Shown here: positions 24,701 through 35,301 of the stretch, in pieces
Position numbering within the stretch: position 1 is the stretch's first letter
Layout of the letters: every line of letters starts with the position of its first letter
Source: Plicaturopsis crispa FD-325 SS-3
Taxonomy: Eukaryota; Basidiomycota; Agaricomycetes; Amylocorticiales; Amylocorticiaceae
DNA length: 64,000 nucleotides
NCBI GenBank assembly: GCA_000827205.1
Contig: KN832555.1
Location: 3,473,550 to 3,537,549 of the forward strand
Reading direction: 5' to 3'
Notes under the pieces: generated by a model
Database searches by the model: none
Seen by the model: only the letters and a program-made list of their open reading frames with translations
What the model was told of the DNA's origin: nothing
Made by a program: the position numbers and the translations under genes

Positions 24701-26219
24701 GAAGACGTCCAAAGCGAAAACCTCGCATATCGTGCTCAGTCTGCTCATTTTGGGCGAGTTGGGGCGCTTCATGTGCGTCTCTCTTTTTTCGTGTTTCGTT
24801 TCGCCTTTGGATTAAATTCGCTCCTTCTTTAGTGACATGTCCCCCCAAGGAGATATCTTCAGCAATGCGATCAATTACTTCGAAGCGGAACAAGAGGAGA
24901 TACGCACGGCAGCTGCTTTTGCAGCGGGTACATCACTTCCACAGTCTACCATCTTCTGATACTGACTTGGGTACACTAGGGAACATCGCTATCGGGAATC
25001 TTCACCAGTTCCTTCCCGCCATCGTCAAGCTTGTCGAAAGCGATCCAAAGAAGCGCCTATTGTCTCTGCACGCGCTGAAAGAGGTCGGCCTTCGAGTCTA
25101 TAATTTGCTCTCAATACTGACTTCGGACTACTTGTTTAAGGTTGTGACTCACTGCTCCCACGGGCAATTGGAAGGTGTAGCCGATCTCTTATGGGTGCCA
25201 TTGTTTGAGAACTCCCAGAATGCGGAGGAGACTACTCGCAATGTTGCTGCGGCTTGCCTCGGTAAACTGACTACAACACACCCATCGCGGTATCTGCCCC
25301 AACTTCATGTAGGTGTCTTTTTCTCGTTCCGAGAGTATGAGTAACCGTTTCTACAGGAACGCATAAGGGACGAGAATGCGGCTACCCGTGCAACAGTGGT
25401 GTCAGCAATTCGATATACGTTTGCGAGCACGTCGCCTTCGTATGACGAGCTGCTTGCGCCTCTGATAATCGACTTTTTGTCCCCAATGCTTGATCAGGAC
25501 TTGGTCAGTCACGTTTCCATATTCTTCATTCGTTGACCTCATCTTTCTCCACCCAAGACCGTCCGCCGAATCGCGCTGTCAGCGTTGAACTCTGCAGCTC
25601 GGAATAAGCCATACCTCATTCGCGACCATCTTCCCTCGCTCCTTCCCAGTTTATACAAAGAGACGGTCGTAAATCCCGATCTTATCCGAATCGTTGATAT
25701 GGGTCCCTGGAAGCACAAGGTAGACGATGGTCTTGAAGCTAGGAAGACGGCATACGAGACCATGTACACAGTGGTATGTTTCTCCGCAGCGAATGCCATG
25801 CGTCACGGACATAATTTTTGTTGCAGCTCGATACATGTCTGACTAGACTGGACCTGCACGAATTCTTGGGCCGCGTCATACCTGGACTGTCGGACGACTC
25901 AGATGAGATTAAGGTGATCAGCCATATGATGCTCTTCCGCCTTGCGACCGTCGCTCCTGCAGCAGTCGCCCAGCGTTTGGACGACGCGACGCCACAGCTA
26001 GAACGCACCATGAAGGGGGCTGTCGTCACCAAAGATACCGTCAAACAGGACTTGGAGCGTGCCGCTGAGCTGCAGCGTAGTGCTTTGCGGGCTATCGCAG
26101 CACTCAGCAAAGTGAGCGCTGGTGTGGGAGGTGGTGCACCGAAATTCGAGGCTTTCGTGGAGGACCTTAGCAAGAGTCCAGTGTGGGGTAACGAGCTGAA
26201 GGAACTGGCTAGTCATTAG
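21723..26219 (+). CDS. CAND1: CAND1/TIP120, cullin-associated NEDD8-dissociated protein
   Basis: Large HEAT-repeat protein of about 1,200 residues. The N-terminus MTKAYLMNSLVEK continues, after introns, with DQDFRFMGLNDLMTEIKQD, matching the first CAND1 HEAT repeats. An acidic stretch (DDEDEDEEMADDEDDDEDDA, near 23047-23105) corresponds to the acidic insert of the family. The long central exon (about 23161-24640) carries regular HEAT helices; the C-terminal TIP120 domain is seen from about 25560 (LNSAARNKPYLIRDHL, then LDTCLTRLDLHEFLGRV). CAND1 binds cullin-RBX1 lacking NEDD8 and exchanges substrate-receptor modules of SCF ligases. The start is the first ATG of the frame, context CCACCATGA. 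The gene ends ELKELASH-stop. Confidence 0.94.
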
Positions 26220-26664
26220 GATGTTCGACCGTACAGTATCAGTGCCTATACTCGTGGTTTGTATCGATAACATGTGTACCTCCTTGACCAACTGTGACAA
26301 TACTTACTGTGTTCTCTCTACTCTCAGCGGTTACTCTGACGAGGCCTTCGGGCCTGCAAATAAGGTGTGGTAAGTACTAGGACATGCATAGCTAGGGATG
26401 AATATCCTTGGGTTTCATGGAAATCGTGTCTCCCACTTCATACATGAGATCTTGAGATGTCTGATGTTGGTACTTACCGCGATGGACTTACTCCATCGGA
26501 GAGCGCCGCACCGCGCACTGGCGGGCAAATCTCATCCAAATAAACAGGTTTAGGATCTTGAATAATAAGGATATCGTTAAGCAGCACAGCGCAACAACAC
26601 CGCCGTAATACTACAACGTGGTACAAGTACATCCTGCCGAAGTAGTTCAAACACTCGGTGTACC
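26220..26664. other. Intergenic between convergent CAND1 and protease genes
   Basis: 3' flanks of both genes. No further gene or structured element seen. Confidence 0.5.
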
Positions 26665-28228
26665 TCAGTTGCTCGTGGAGTTCGTGAACTGAGTAGTCGC
26701 GAAGCCAACCTGCTTCTTTCCAGTGTCGTATACAGAGTAGTGGCGCTCACTGGAAATTCGATGGGTTAGCGTTTGTAGGAATGAGGCTGAGAGAGGTGCT
26801 GACAGGAACTGGTAGCCGTTGATGAAGTCAAGGCCCTGACCGCTCTGCTGTCCGAGATCAGCGACAGCGAGGTAGATGCTGCCGGAGTCACCGCCAAGTT
26901 GGCTGTTGAGCGAACGAGGCCAGATCTGCGCGTTCGGGGACAGCGAGTATGTGTTGGAGCCAATCTGGAAGTCTAGGGGCTTGAGGTTGTTGTAGTCATC
27001 CTGACTGATCTTCAGGAGACCAGTGGTAGAGTCCTCGGTACCACCGGTAGCCTTCGTGTAAGCCTGGAAGGCGTCTGCGAGAATTCAGTAAGGAGCATAG
27101 CTAAACAAAACTGTGGTTTCTTACCAGTAGCCAACAGGATAAGGGTGGTTCCAGTGTCGACGATACCAGCAGTGCTCTTCAAGATGGTGGTAGAGCCATA
27201 AGAAATGCTCTGGTCGATTCCCCAATATTCACTGGCGGGGCTAGTGCTGGTGATGGGTGTGTAGGCAACGTCTCCGGTAGTCTTGCTGGTGTCAACACCA
27301 CCTGTTTCATTGTTTAGTTCGTGAATCCATGTGGTAGCGGGCTAAGCAGACATGACCCACCGAATGTGAGCTCTCCGGTGGGGTCGGACTCCGAAGCAGG
27401 GACGTAGTAGATGCCAATAGAGTTGGACGAGATGGTCTTCTCACTGAAGAGGTTGTCGGTAACGGTCGGGACTGTGGCGGTCTTGTCGGCGAGAGTTCCC
27501 GCGGTCAAAGCAACGGGGCCGATGCTGTACGTGATCCTCAATTAACTATTTACTTGCAGTGGTGGGCAAGAACATACCCAAGGATACCGTCGATGCCGCT
27601 GCCGAAGCCTTGCGACTTGCTAGCCACACCGATGGACTGGTTCTTGATGACCAGGTTGTCCGACAGTGTAATCTGGTCGGTGTACTCTTCACCACTGAAG
27701 GAGCCAGAGCCGTAGGAGACGCTCTAAGGTCACGGTAAAAATGACGGTAAGGAGTAGGGCAGACACAAAAGCGGGCATAATACGTACGACGGTGCTGCCG
27801 GTGTCCTTCGAGGTGCTGGTCTTGGAGTACTTGGTTGCGGCACCTACCCATGTGTTGGACGAGCCCGTGTCAATGAGCAGCGTGTCTGTAAAACGGGCGT
27901 ATGAGCACGATATAGGGATCGATGGAGATGAGTACGAACACTGAGTCGCCGGCGAACCGACGCCAACAGAAGCCGTGTACGTGACAGCAGTATTGTTGAC
28001 GTTGAAGGATTCGCCGTCGCGCTTGCCGTTCTTCTTCGCGATAGCGTTCGCGCGGAGGGCAGCGGCGCGAGCCCTGTCTGCGTCGGCGATGTTGCCGAAT
28101 CCAGTTGCCCGTGCGTCGAACCTAGTCACAAACGGAAGGCCGGAGTGCTGGTTGCGAGCGACGGGGGATGCCGAGACGGTGCTCAAGGCAAGGAGGAGCA
28201 TGGACAGGAGAGCAGTAGAACGGAACAT
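26665..28228 (-). CDS. Secreted aspartic protease, pepsin A1 family, polyporopepsin-like
   Basis: About 410 residues. Signal peptide MFRSTALLSMLLLALSTVSA, then a propeptide rich in Ala/Arg ending in a Lys-Arg pair (GKRDGESFNV), a likely Kex2 site. The mature part opens with TYTASVGVGSP. The first catalytic motif is DTGSSNTWVGA, the flap region carries VSYGSGSFSGEEYTD, and the second catalytic motif is DTGTTLILL. The C-terminus reads YSVYDTGKKQVGFATTQF. I see no cysteine in the joined mature exons, as in polyporopepsin from Irpex. At least six introns. It should digest extracellular protein at acid pH. The stop TGA is at 26665-26667. A strong TATA box precedes the gene. Confidence 0.93.
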
Positions 28229-29659
28229 CTTGACTGAGTTCGTTGAACTGGGGAAACGCCGGATGCAAGGGAGACTCGAGGAGTGAGGTTTCCTTCTCCC
28301 AACCTAGAATCCTTTTATACCGTTTCGCTGCTGCGTTGGCCATATGGATGGTGAAGCGATATGTCGCGAAATATCCCGCAACTCTGTCGTGCATGGTCAT
28401 TCTGTGTTGCGATAGCATGGCCCATAGCAGCCATATCTCGCCTGGCTCCACAACCTTTTGATTACTTGGAAATATCAGCGGGCAGAAGTCCAAAGGTAGG
28501 CGAAAGTCAACGCACCGGCGATCGTGTTTGAAGCTATGTCGGTGGTAATTTTAGCGGAGGACAATAAATAGCATCTCACGTGGACGACCAGCGTGATGGA
28601 CGAGGAGACGGCGGGGAAAAGAAGAATAAAAATACATTTTCTTTCCTGTCGTGCATGTGCAGAAACCTGCAGCCGTGTCAATATTCTGAAAGAAGTCCTG
28701 TTTAACTCCAAGCAGTTGTCGCAAGCATGTGGTCAATCTGAATCAGAGTACTTACATCGCCTCGAGGATACGCTTGCCGCAGTGTGTACCGCCTAAGTAG
28801 CACAGCGTTGACCGCTGGGGATTCTGCAAAGTCGAAACGAATGCTTTCCATATGGTCTGCACTGGAGAATGGCGGGGAATTCGGTACATAAATCAGTCTT
28901 GCTCTGTTGCAATCATACCCAGTCATAACTTGTACATACCTTCGGATGGCGGTAAGAACCAAGAAATAGCAGTGCGGCCCCACAACGCTCGAGATTAAGT
29001 GGCGTGGCCCAAATAGGCAGGCAGTACTTGCGTTCGAAGCTTCGCAGTTATTGGCTGTCTTGGTCAAGGCGAATACGCACTCTAGTCTTTGGTGCCCGGG
29101 AATGGATACAACGAAACTGCCATTATTGAGCCCAGAAAGAGGTGATATTTATACGTTAGCAATGAACAGGCGCGACACAAAAGAAAAGATCGACAGAGAT
29201 ATGGGATGAGGCTGAAGGGAAGGAATTGCAGATGAATAAGTCCGTCCAAGAATTTTGCAAGTTAGGTAGGGACATGTAATGAGCGGGATGAGTAAAGCAC
29301 GACGGCGCAGCGGGCGTACATGTACCATGATAAGTGAGCGTGGCGAGGACGGACGCAAGTACACTGCGCGTCGTTTGTTATTACACGTGTAGGGGTATAT
29401 TTGGCTGGCGGGGATGGGGAACGGGGACGTGCTGGTGGTAACGATGATATCCGAGGGTAGCCGTAGTGATGTGTATGTTGTTTAGGTCGTGCATGAGACA
29501 GACGAGGTAAATCATCAGGAGGTCAGGTCGTAACAGTGGGTTTTACTGAATAAAAATGGGATGTATGGGGCAAGGCTGAAGGGTCGGAATCGGATAACTG
29601 AGAAGAAAACAAGCAAGCAAACAAAAAGACGAACGTCGGGAGTAAATAATTCAGACTTG
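28229..29659. other. Gene-poor stretch of 1.4 kb
   Basis: Contains the protease promoter on the right flank of that gene and, from about 29400, sequence downstream of the Gln-rich gene. Short frames on both strands (for example minus 28702-29067) have no recognisable protein or consistent splice sites. Confidence 0.45.
28312..28319 (-). promoter_or_regulatory. TATA box of aspartic protease gene
   Basis: Minus-strand TATAAAAG in context GGTATAAAAGG, 84 bases before the protease ATG. Consensus element at a normal distance; fits a highly inducible secreted enzyme. Confidence 0.65.
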
Positions 29660-32290
29660 TCAAACGAAGAATTGCGTACTGGATAGCACAAGTAACATTA
29701 GCTTTGCTATGGCTGTTGAAGTGAGAAGCTGAACGCACTGGATCCGACTAGCGGCGTGTACCTCCATCTCTTCCATCTTGTAGGAATTGAGCTCTTCCTT
29801 GATTCGCTGCGCCAGTGTCGGCGTGAGGCGACTCCAAGTAGCAGGTTCACTACGGCGATCGTAGACACTGGGTGGAAAGGTGTCGTAGACGCTCAGATTG
29901 TTGGCGAACACAAGTCTTTTTGCAGGTGTCGTCGCTGCCCGATGTGTCAGTGTCGGCGGTTGCGGGTGCAGCATGGTGGACAGCGTCGGCGCCGAGGAAT
30001 TCATCGCTGGGTGATTGAAGATGCTATTGCTGTTCCTCTCCGCAGCATGGTGCGTGTCTGCGACGGGCGATTCTGTGCGCAGCGGGGAGCCAGATTCGAA
30101 AGGCAGGGTCGAGATGAAGGGTGGAGTAGCAGAAACGGACGAGACAGGTTGACCATGAGCGGAAGAGTGAGATGGGTGCCGGTGAAGACCGTCGATATGA
30201 TCCGGATCGGGGGAAGGAATCCGTGCCAGAGGTCCTAGCTCGGAGGTTTGACCTGGGTGCGAATTATACGAATTTGAGCGCGCACGAGTAGTAGTATTCG
30301 TTTGGTCGGCAAGATACGATTGCTGGTTGTATGAGCCTGCATCTATGCACATCACACCGTCAGCGGCCGCGAGACAAGAATGCATGAATCACTGACACTT
30401 CAAGATTCCCTTTGTTGGCCGTCGTGTTCGTTCGACGCTGCGTCGGACGCCCATCGCCCACGGTTCACCCTGCTCGTCTTCGCCCAGTCCGGCCCTTTCA
30501 AGCCGGATTGTGACATCCTCCTCATCACCTTCTGGCCAGTCGTCGTCATCGTCCCAGCCCTCGTTTCCGAGTGTGTGGTCAGGCCGCCCGTGCCCATCCG
30601 CGGTGCCCCCATCACTCCCACTCTCATCGTCATCCTCCACGAGTACCCGCGTCCCATCCTCGGCCACTCTCACACCTGTCCGTATAGGTGAATCGGTAGA
30701 GCGGGTCGCGGTGTTTTTCTCCCACGTCGACGGGAGCACTGCACCATTCGTTTGTCGGGCAGCGGCCTCCATGGCCTCCTGATGCGCCTTTGCGCGCGCG
30801 GCCGCCTCTGCATTGGACTTAAGCGTGTGCTGTCGTGCAAGCTTGGCAGCGGGGCTGAGTCCGCTCATCTCGCCCGAGGCATTCCAATCGCCACCGCTAG
30901 AGCTGCGCTCAAGCTCTACGGTCGCATGGGAGAGAGCGGCTGCAACGGCCTCGCCCTTGCTCGTTTTCTTCTTCTTGTCCTTCTCTTTCTTGTCCTTCTT
31001 CTTATCCTTCTTCCCATTATCCTCACCCTCCGTCTCGTCACCTTCCACTTCTGTGAGCGGATCCTCTCGCTCCTTCTTGCCCTTGAAGATAGACGTCACG
31101 CCGGAAAGCGTATTTCGCCTGGCAAGCTTGGACATGGAGCCAATCTTGCGGATCATGACGCTTGCCGATGACACGGTAGACGACAGCGAGATATTATCCG
31201 TGGAGGCATTCAGACGCGAATTGAATAACGAAGCGGCGCGCGATTTTTTCTTCGTCTGCACAGTTGCGGTGGACGCGCCATCGTCTTCTTTTATCCCGCC
31301 CGGGGCACTTGAGCTAGCATTCCGGAGCGGGCTCGGCGCGTCGCTAGCCTCAGACTCTTCAGAGAGGGCATGGACCGCATTGAGCGACAGAGCCCGACGC
31401 AAACGACCCTTGAGACCACCCGACCGAACCATAGAGGCACTCGGAGTAGGCTCAAGCATCGCTGCGAGATCGGAGTCGTCCCGCGACATACGTTTCTCCG
31501 CAGCAGTAAAAGTGCCTTGCGAGAGCGGTGAGGGCCGTGCCTGACGCGCGGCGGGGGCGGCGGCCGGACTCACCGACGGCGCTGCGGAGGAAGATGAGGA
31601 GGATGTGGAAGAATGTTGTCGGTGGTGAACATGAGGGCGCTGCGGCGGAGAGGCAGCCGACGGTGGGGCAGGGGAGTTCTTGCGACTGGATCCGCTTGAC
31701 TGATTGCTGTTGGTGCGTGGACGGGAGCCAACGGAATTAACGGATGACGAAGACCCAGACGCATCGTTGCGCGCATAAGGGGGCTGGAACGATGGTGGCG
31801 GCGTTTGACGATTGTTGTTGGGTCGCCGGTATGGATGGAAACCACCGGGGGGCGCATACTGCTGCTGCTGCTGTTGTGGCTGCGGAGGGGGGAAATTCTG
31901 GGGTTGCTGGAAGTATTCTGGTGCCGGAGAATGGCCAGGACTACCTCTGTACTGTTGTGCATTGAACATCATCTGCTGGTAAGCCCACTGAGCGAGTTGC
32001 GCGTTTGCAGGATCGTAGTATGGCTGCTGTTGCTGTTGCTGCTGCTGGGGCGGCATCTGCAGCGGATAAGGCTGCTGCTGGTGCGGGCCCTGGTAGAAGG
32101 ACGGGTAGAACGGCTGTGCAGCGATTGACGGAGTCCATCCTCCCTGGGGCTGTTGCTGTGGGGTTGGGTATGGGTACTGTGGGTGCTGTTGTTGCTGCTG
32201 AGGGGGCGGCGTCTGCTGCTGCTGAGGCGAATGGCGGTCGATTTCGGGATCCATTGTGGGCAGCCAGTCTTTTTGAGCGAGAACGGCCAT
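29660..32290 (-). CDS. Gln-rich protein with Bni4/Afr1-like C-terminal module
   Basis: About 870 residues, nearly all in two long exons. The N-terminal 160 residues are dominated by Gln and Pro tracts, followed by Ser/Pro-rich disorder, a basic patch RSGGLKGRLRRALSLNAVH, a segment KIGSMSKLARRNTLSGV, and a Lys/Asp run (KKDKKKDKKEKDKKKK). After a GTCAGT intron the final part ends RLVFANNLSVYDTFPPS and LTPTLAQRIKEELNSYKMEE, and a last tiny exon gives RIHTQFFV-stop. This end resembles the conserved C-terminus of yeast Bni4/Afr1, where an RVxF-like motif binds the PP1 phosphatase Glc7 at septin sites. A polarity or septum scaffold role is therefore inferred, from remembered family features only. 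Confidence 0.75.
31859..32247 (+). repeat. CTG/TTG trinucleotide tracts coding poly-Gln
   Basis: Several interrupted CTG runs (for example 31859-31876 and 32023-32047, and further ones near 32130-32230) encode Gln tracts of the minus-strand protein. They are mixed CAG/CAA codons, so are likely less prone to slippage than pure runs. Confidence 0.8.
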
Positions 32291-33411
32291 TTACTCAAGC
32301 GAGCATCGAAGTAGAAGAGAAAAGAGCGGCGGTAGAGGCACTGCGACGACGAAAGGACTTATCGCCGTTGTCGTCGTTTGATGTCGTGACAAGAACTTGT
32401 CCAGAAATGAATCCCTCAATTTCCACTCGCCCGCAAATACAAGTAAATATTTCTCTCTTTCATCCTTTCGTCTTTTTGTTATTTTTTGCCTTTTCGCTTT
32501 CGTTTCTCTTCGCCTCTTTCTCCAATACTTGGCGTGCAGACGCCATGTCAGGTCACAAACTGCCTTTCAAGCTCAACGCAAGTATGTAGCTGACGTTGGT
32601 CGCCGGTCACCATCGAGGAACTCTACAAATACACTCTCTGGGCTCCACGTCGCCCGTTGATGGTCAGGTACAATGACTGCTCCGTGTCAGGACCGGGCAG
32701 GGTCCTCCAGGTCTTGAACAGGCTGAAGTTCGTGAATCTGATACGATGCTCGGACCATACCACTCACGCGCACTTGAAACACACAGTCCAGCAGCCAACG
32801 TACGGTTCGTCCTTACCGCTAGGTGCGTTGTTATCTCTGAGACTATTTTGGAGACTCATGATTATTCTTGTCACTGTGCAACTGGCTTCCAAAGCATACT
32901 ATCAGGATCTTCCCGTTGCAGTCCCCCTTGTTATGATGCAGCCGATGCATGTATACTATGCATGCATACTACATCGTCGCATAGTCGACTTGGAATTCTC
33001 CCGCGAATGTCATTTTGCATCTTTCTGCCCTCACGAGTCACCACAGAAGCCTGTGTTCGGGGCGGTACTCGTACCTTCAGGGTAGACCGTATTTCTTCTA
33101 TGACATTGTATGCGTCGTCGACGTAAGTTGTTAAATAAGAATATTATGAGCCTCGCGTGAGTCGAAACGGGTGCAGAGAATAAACCAACAGTCTGCCAAG
33201 TATGTAGGTAGGAAGGAAATAATTAGTCTTTGTAGTCCCTGCTAGGATCTCGACTGCGGTCGTTCTGCACATTGGGCGTAAGTATGTATTTCGGAAATTC
33301 GGAAATTCTAATACTTACCAGAGTATCTATAGACAACCTATAGAGGGCCAGACGTCTAGACGTTCGTACCCTCCTTCAACACTCCTCGTAGAGTCGCTGC
33401 GCTGCGCGGCC
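32291..33411. other. Divergent promoter region, 1.1 kb
   Basis: Lies between the Gln-rich gene (minus) and the FAD oxidoreductase (plus). It has a pyrimidine-rich stretch at 32450-32525, probably the 5' leader side of the minus gene, and a short direct repeat CGGAAATT at 33291-33306. No gene recognised. Confidence 0.45.
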
Positions 33412-35044
33412 ATGGGTAGTTTCTTCTCCCAACTCAAGCTTGCCATTGATGCGTTCAGCGAGATCCTTGAAGCCTATCGCGCCGCAGGTGCACGCATACA
33501 GCTTTCCCCAGGTCTGCCTGTTCCCAACCCCTCACGGCCGTTGTGGATTGACCCAGAGTCGCCCATCGCACGGCACGGGAAGGGGGAAACTCTAGAGGGG
33601 TATGCAGACGTCGTGATCATCGGCTCGGGCATCACAGGTGCTTCGGTCGCAAGAGGGCTCCTGGAACAGGACGACGGCGACGAGAAAGGACAAATAAAAG
33701 GGTGGTCGCCGAAGAGGGTTGTCATACTCGAGGCTCGGGAGACATGTTCTGGTGCAACCGGACGGTACGTTTGCAATGTCGAGCACTTCACAAGATTCTC
33801 ACTCGCATCTCGAAAATGCAGGAACGGAGGGCACATAACACCCGTCCTGTACCTCGACTATGATGCGCTGAAGAAAAAGCACGGCAAAGCTGCAGCCCAG
33901 CGGATCATTCGGTTTCGCACCGCCCACTTCCCCGCACTCGCAGGCGCAGCGACGGCGTACGACCCGGAAAATACTTGCACGTACCGCGCCACAGAATCAC
34001 TCGATGTGTTCTACGACTCCGCCGCGTGGGACACGGCAAAGGCTCGCCTAGCTACGTTCCAGGCGGATATGCCAAAAGAAGGCGCCCAATTCGAGGTTGT
34101 GGAGGGCCGCTCCGCTGCTGAGAGATTTTCCCTAGCGGACAATGCATTGGGGTGCATTGTGACCACTGCAGCGGCCATACATCCGTATCGCTTCGTAACA
34201 AAGGTGCTTGAGCATTTATTGAGCACATATCCAGATCGGCGAGTACGCCCCAGCTTGCATGCACACACCGCTGACCGAGTCATTCCGTAGATTTGAGCTG
34301 TATACGCACACGCCGTGTACATCCATCGCGCAGCCTACGGCGGAATCGTCATTGTACACGCTGACGACCCCCAGTGGCACACTGACCGCAAAGCACGTTG
34401 TACACGCTACCAACGGATACACCTCCCACCTCTTACCCGGCCTGCGTACCAAGATTGTCCCTATCGTCGGGACCATGTCTGCGCAGCGTCCGGGCGCTAC
34501 AGCCGACACCGCTCGCGGCGCACGATCGTTCGTTTTCTACCGCGAAGCACTTGATCGTGGTTACGATTACCTCACGCAAAAGCCGGACGGCGAAAACGAG
34601 CTTATGCTCGGCGCGGCGTTTGCCACCGCCTCCCTCGCCGAGGTGGGCACTGCGGATGACTCGAGATATAATCGCGCCATTGCAGCGCACCTTGGAGGCG
34701 CGCTGCCTATCTACTTCGGGGAAGAGAATTGGGGCAAGGAGGGGGAAACAACTCAAGGCGGGGGTAGCTGGTGGGAGGGTCGGGTGAAGGCGTTCTGGAG
34801 TGGCATATTGGGCATATCTGCTGATGGCCAGCCATGGGTAGGACGCATGCCGCTCGACAGGCCGCAGGACGGAGGCGAATGGCTGAGTGCAGGGTATACT
34901 GGTGAGGGTATGGTTCATGCTTGGCTGTGTGGCGACGTTCTGGCGAGGATGATTAGCGGTCGCGAAATTCCCGACTGGTTCCCTCCTGAGATGATCGTGA
35001 CGGCTGCACGCATGAAGAAGGCAAAAATTGAAGATATACTCTGA
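33412..35044 (+). CDS. FAD-dependent oxidoreductase (DAO family)
   Basis: About 510 residues in three exons. The N-terminal extension precedes the dinucleotide-binding motif DVVIIGSGITGASVARGL (near 33610-33660). The first intron splits the second FAD motif: CSGATGR / NGGHITP. Later comes HVVHATNGYTSHLLPG and the C-terminal FAD-contact stretch SAGYTGEGMVHAWLCGD. This is the D-amino acid oxidase/glycine oxidase fold, common in basidiomycetes; substrate probably a primary or secondary amine or amino acid, not determinable. The second intron (34239-34290, 52 nt) appears to start with GC, not GT: reading frame, a CTGAC branch site and the TAG acceptor all agree. The start ATG at 33412 sits in context GGCCATGG. 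Confidence 0.88.
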
Positions 35045-35301
35045 AATACTGTACAGGGGCGGTGGTAGTACATTGGTGTATAACAACAGGCGTCTTGCTT
35101 GGAGTTAGCATATATCTTGAATGTCAGAGCCAAGTCATTGAGCAGACATGTACAAAATGTAGAGGGCATAAGACAGAAGCATAGAGGGCATAAGTGTAGC
35201 ATAGAACGTTTCGGTGCATGCGGACTCCAGAGAAAGTGAGAGATTCCAAAGGCTAGTACTAGCAGGCATAGTTGAAAGCAGCAACCCAACAAGTGGCTCC
35301 A

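Noticed and set aside
30752-31544. Long plus-strand frames (up to 243 codons) opposite the Gln-rich gene
   Set aside because: They are antisense shadows of repetitive Ser/Gln/Lys codons.
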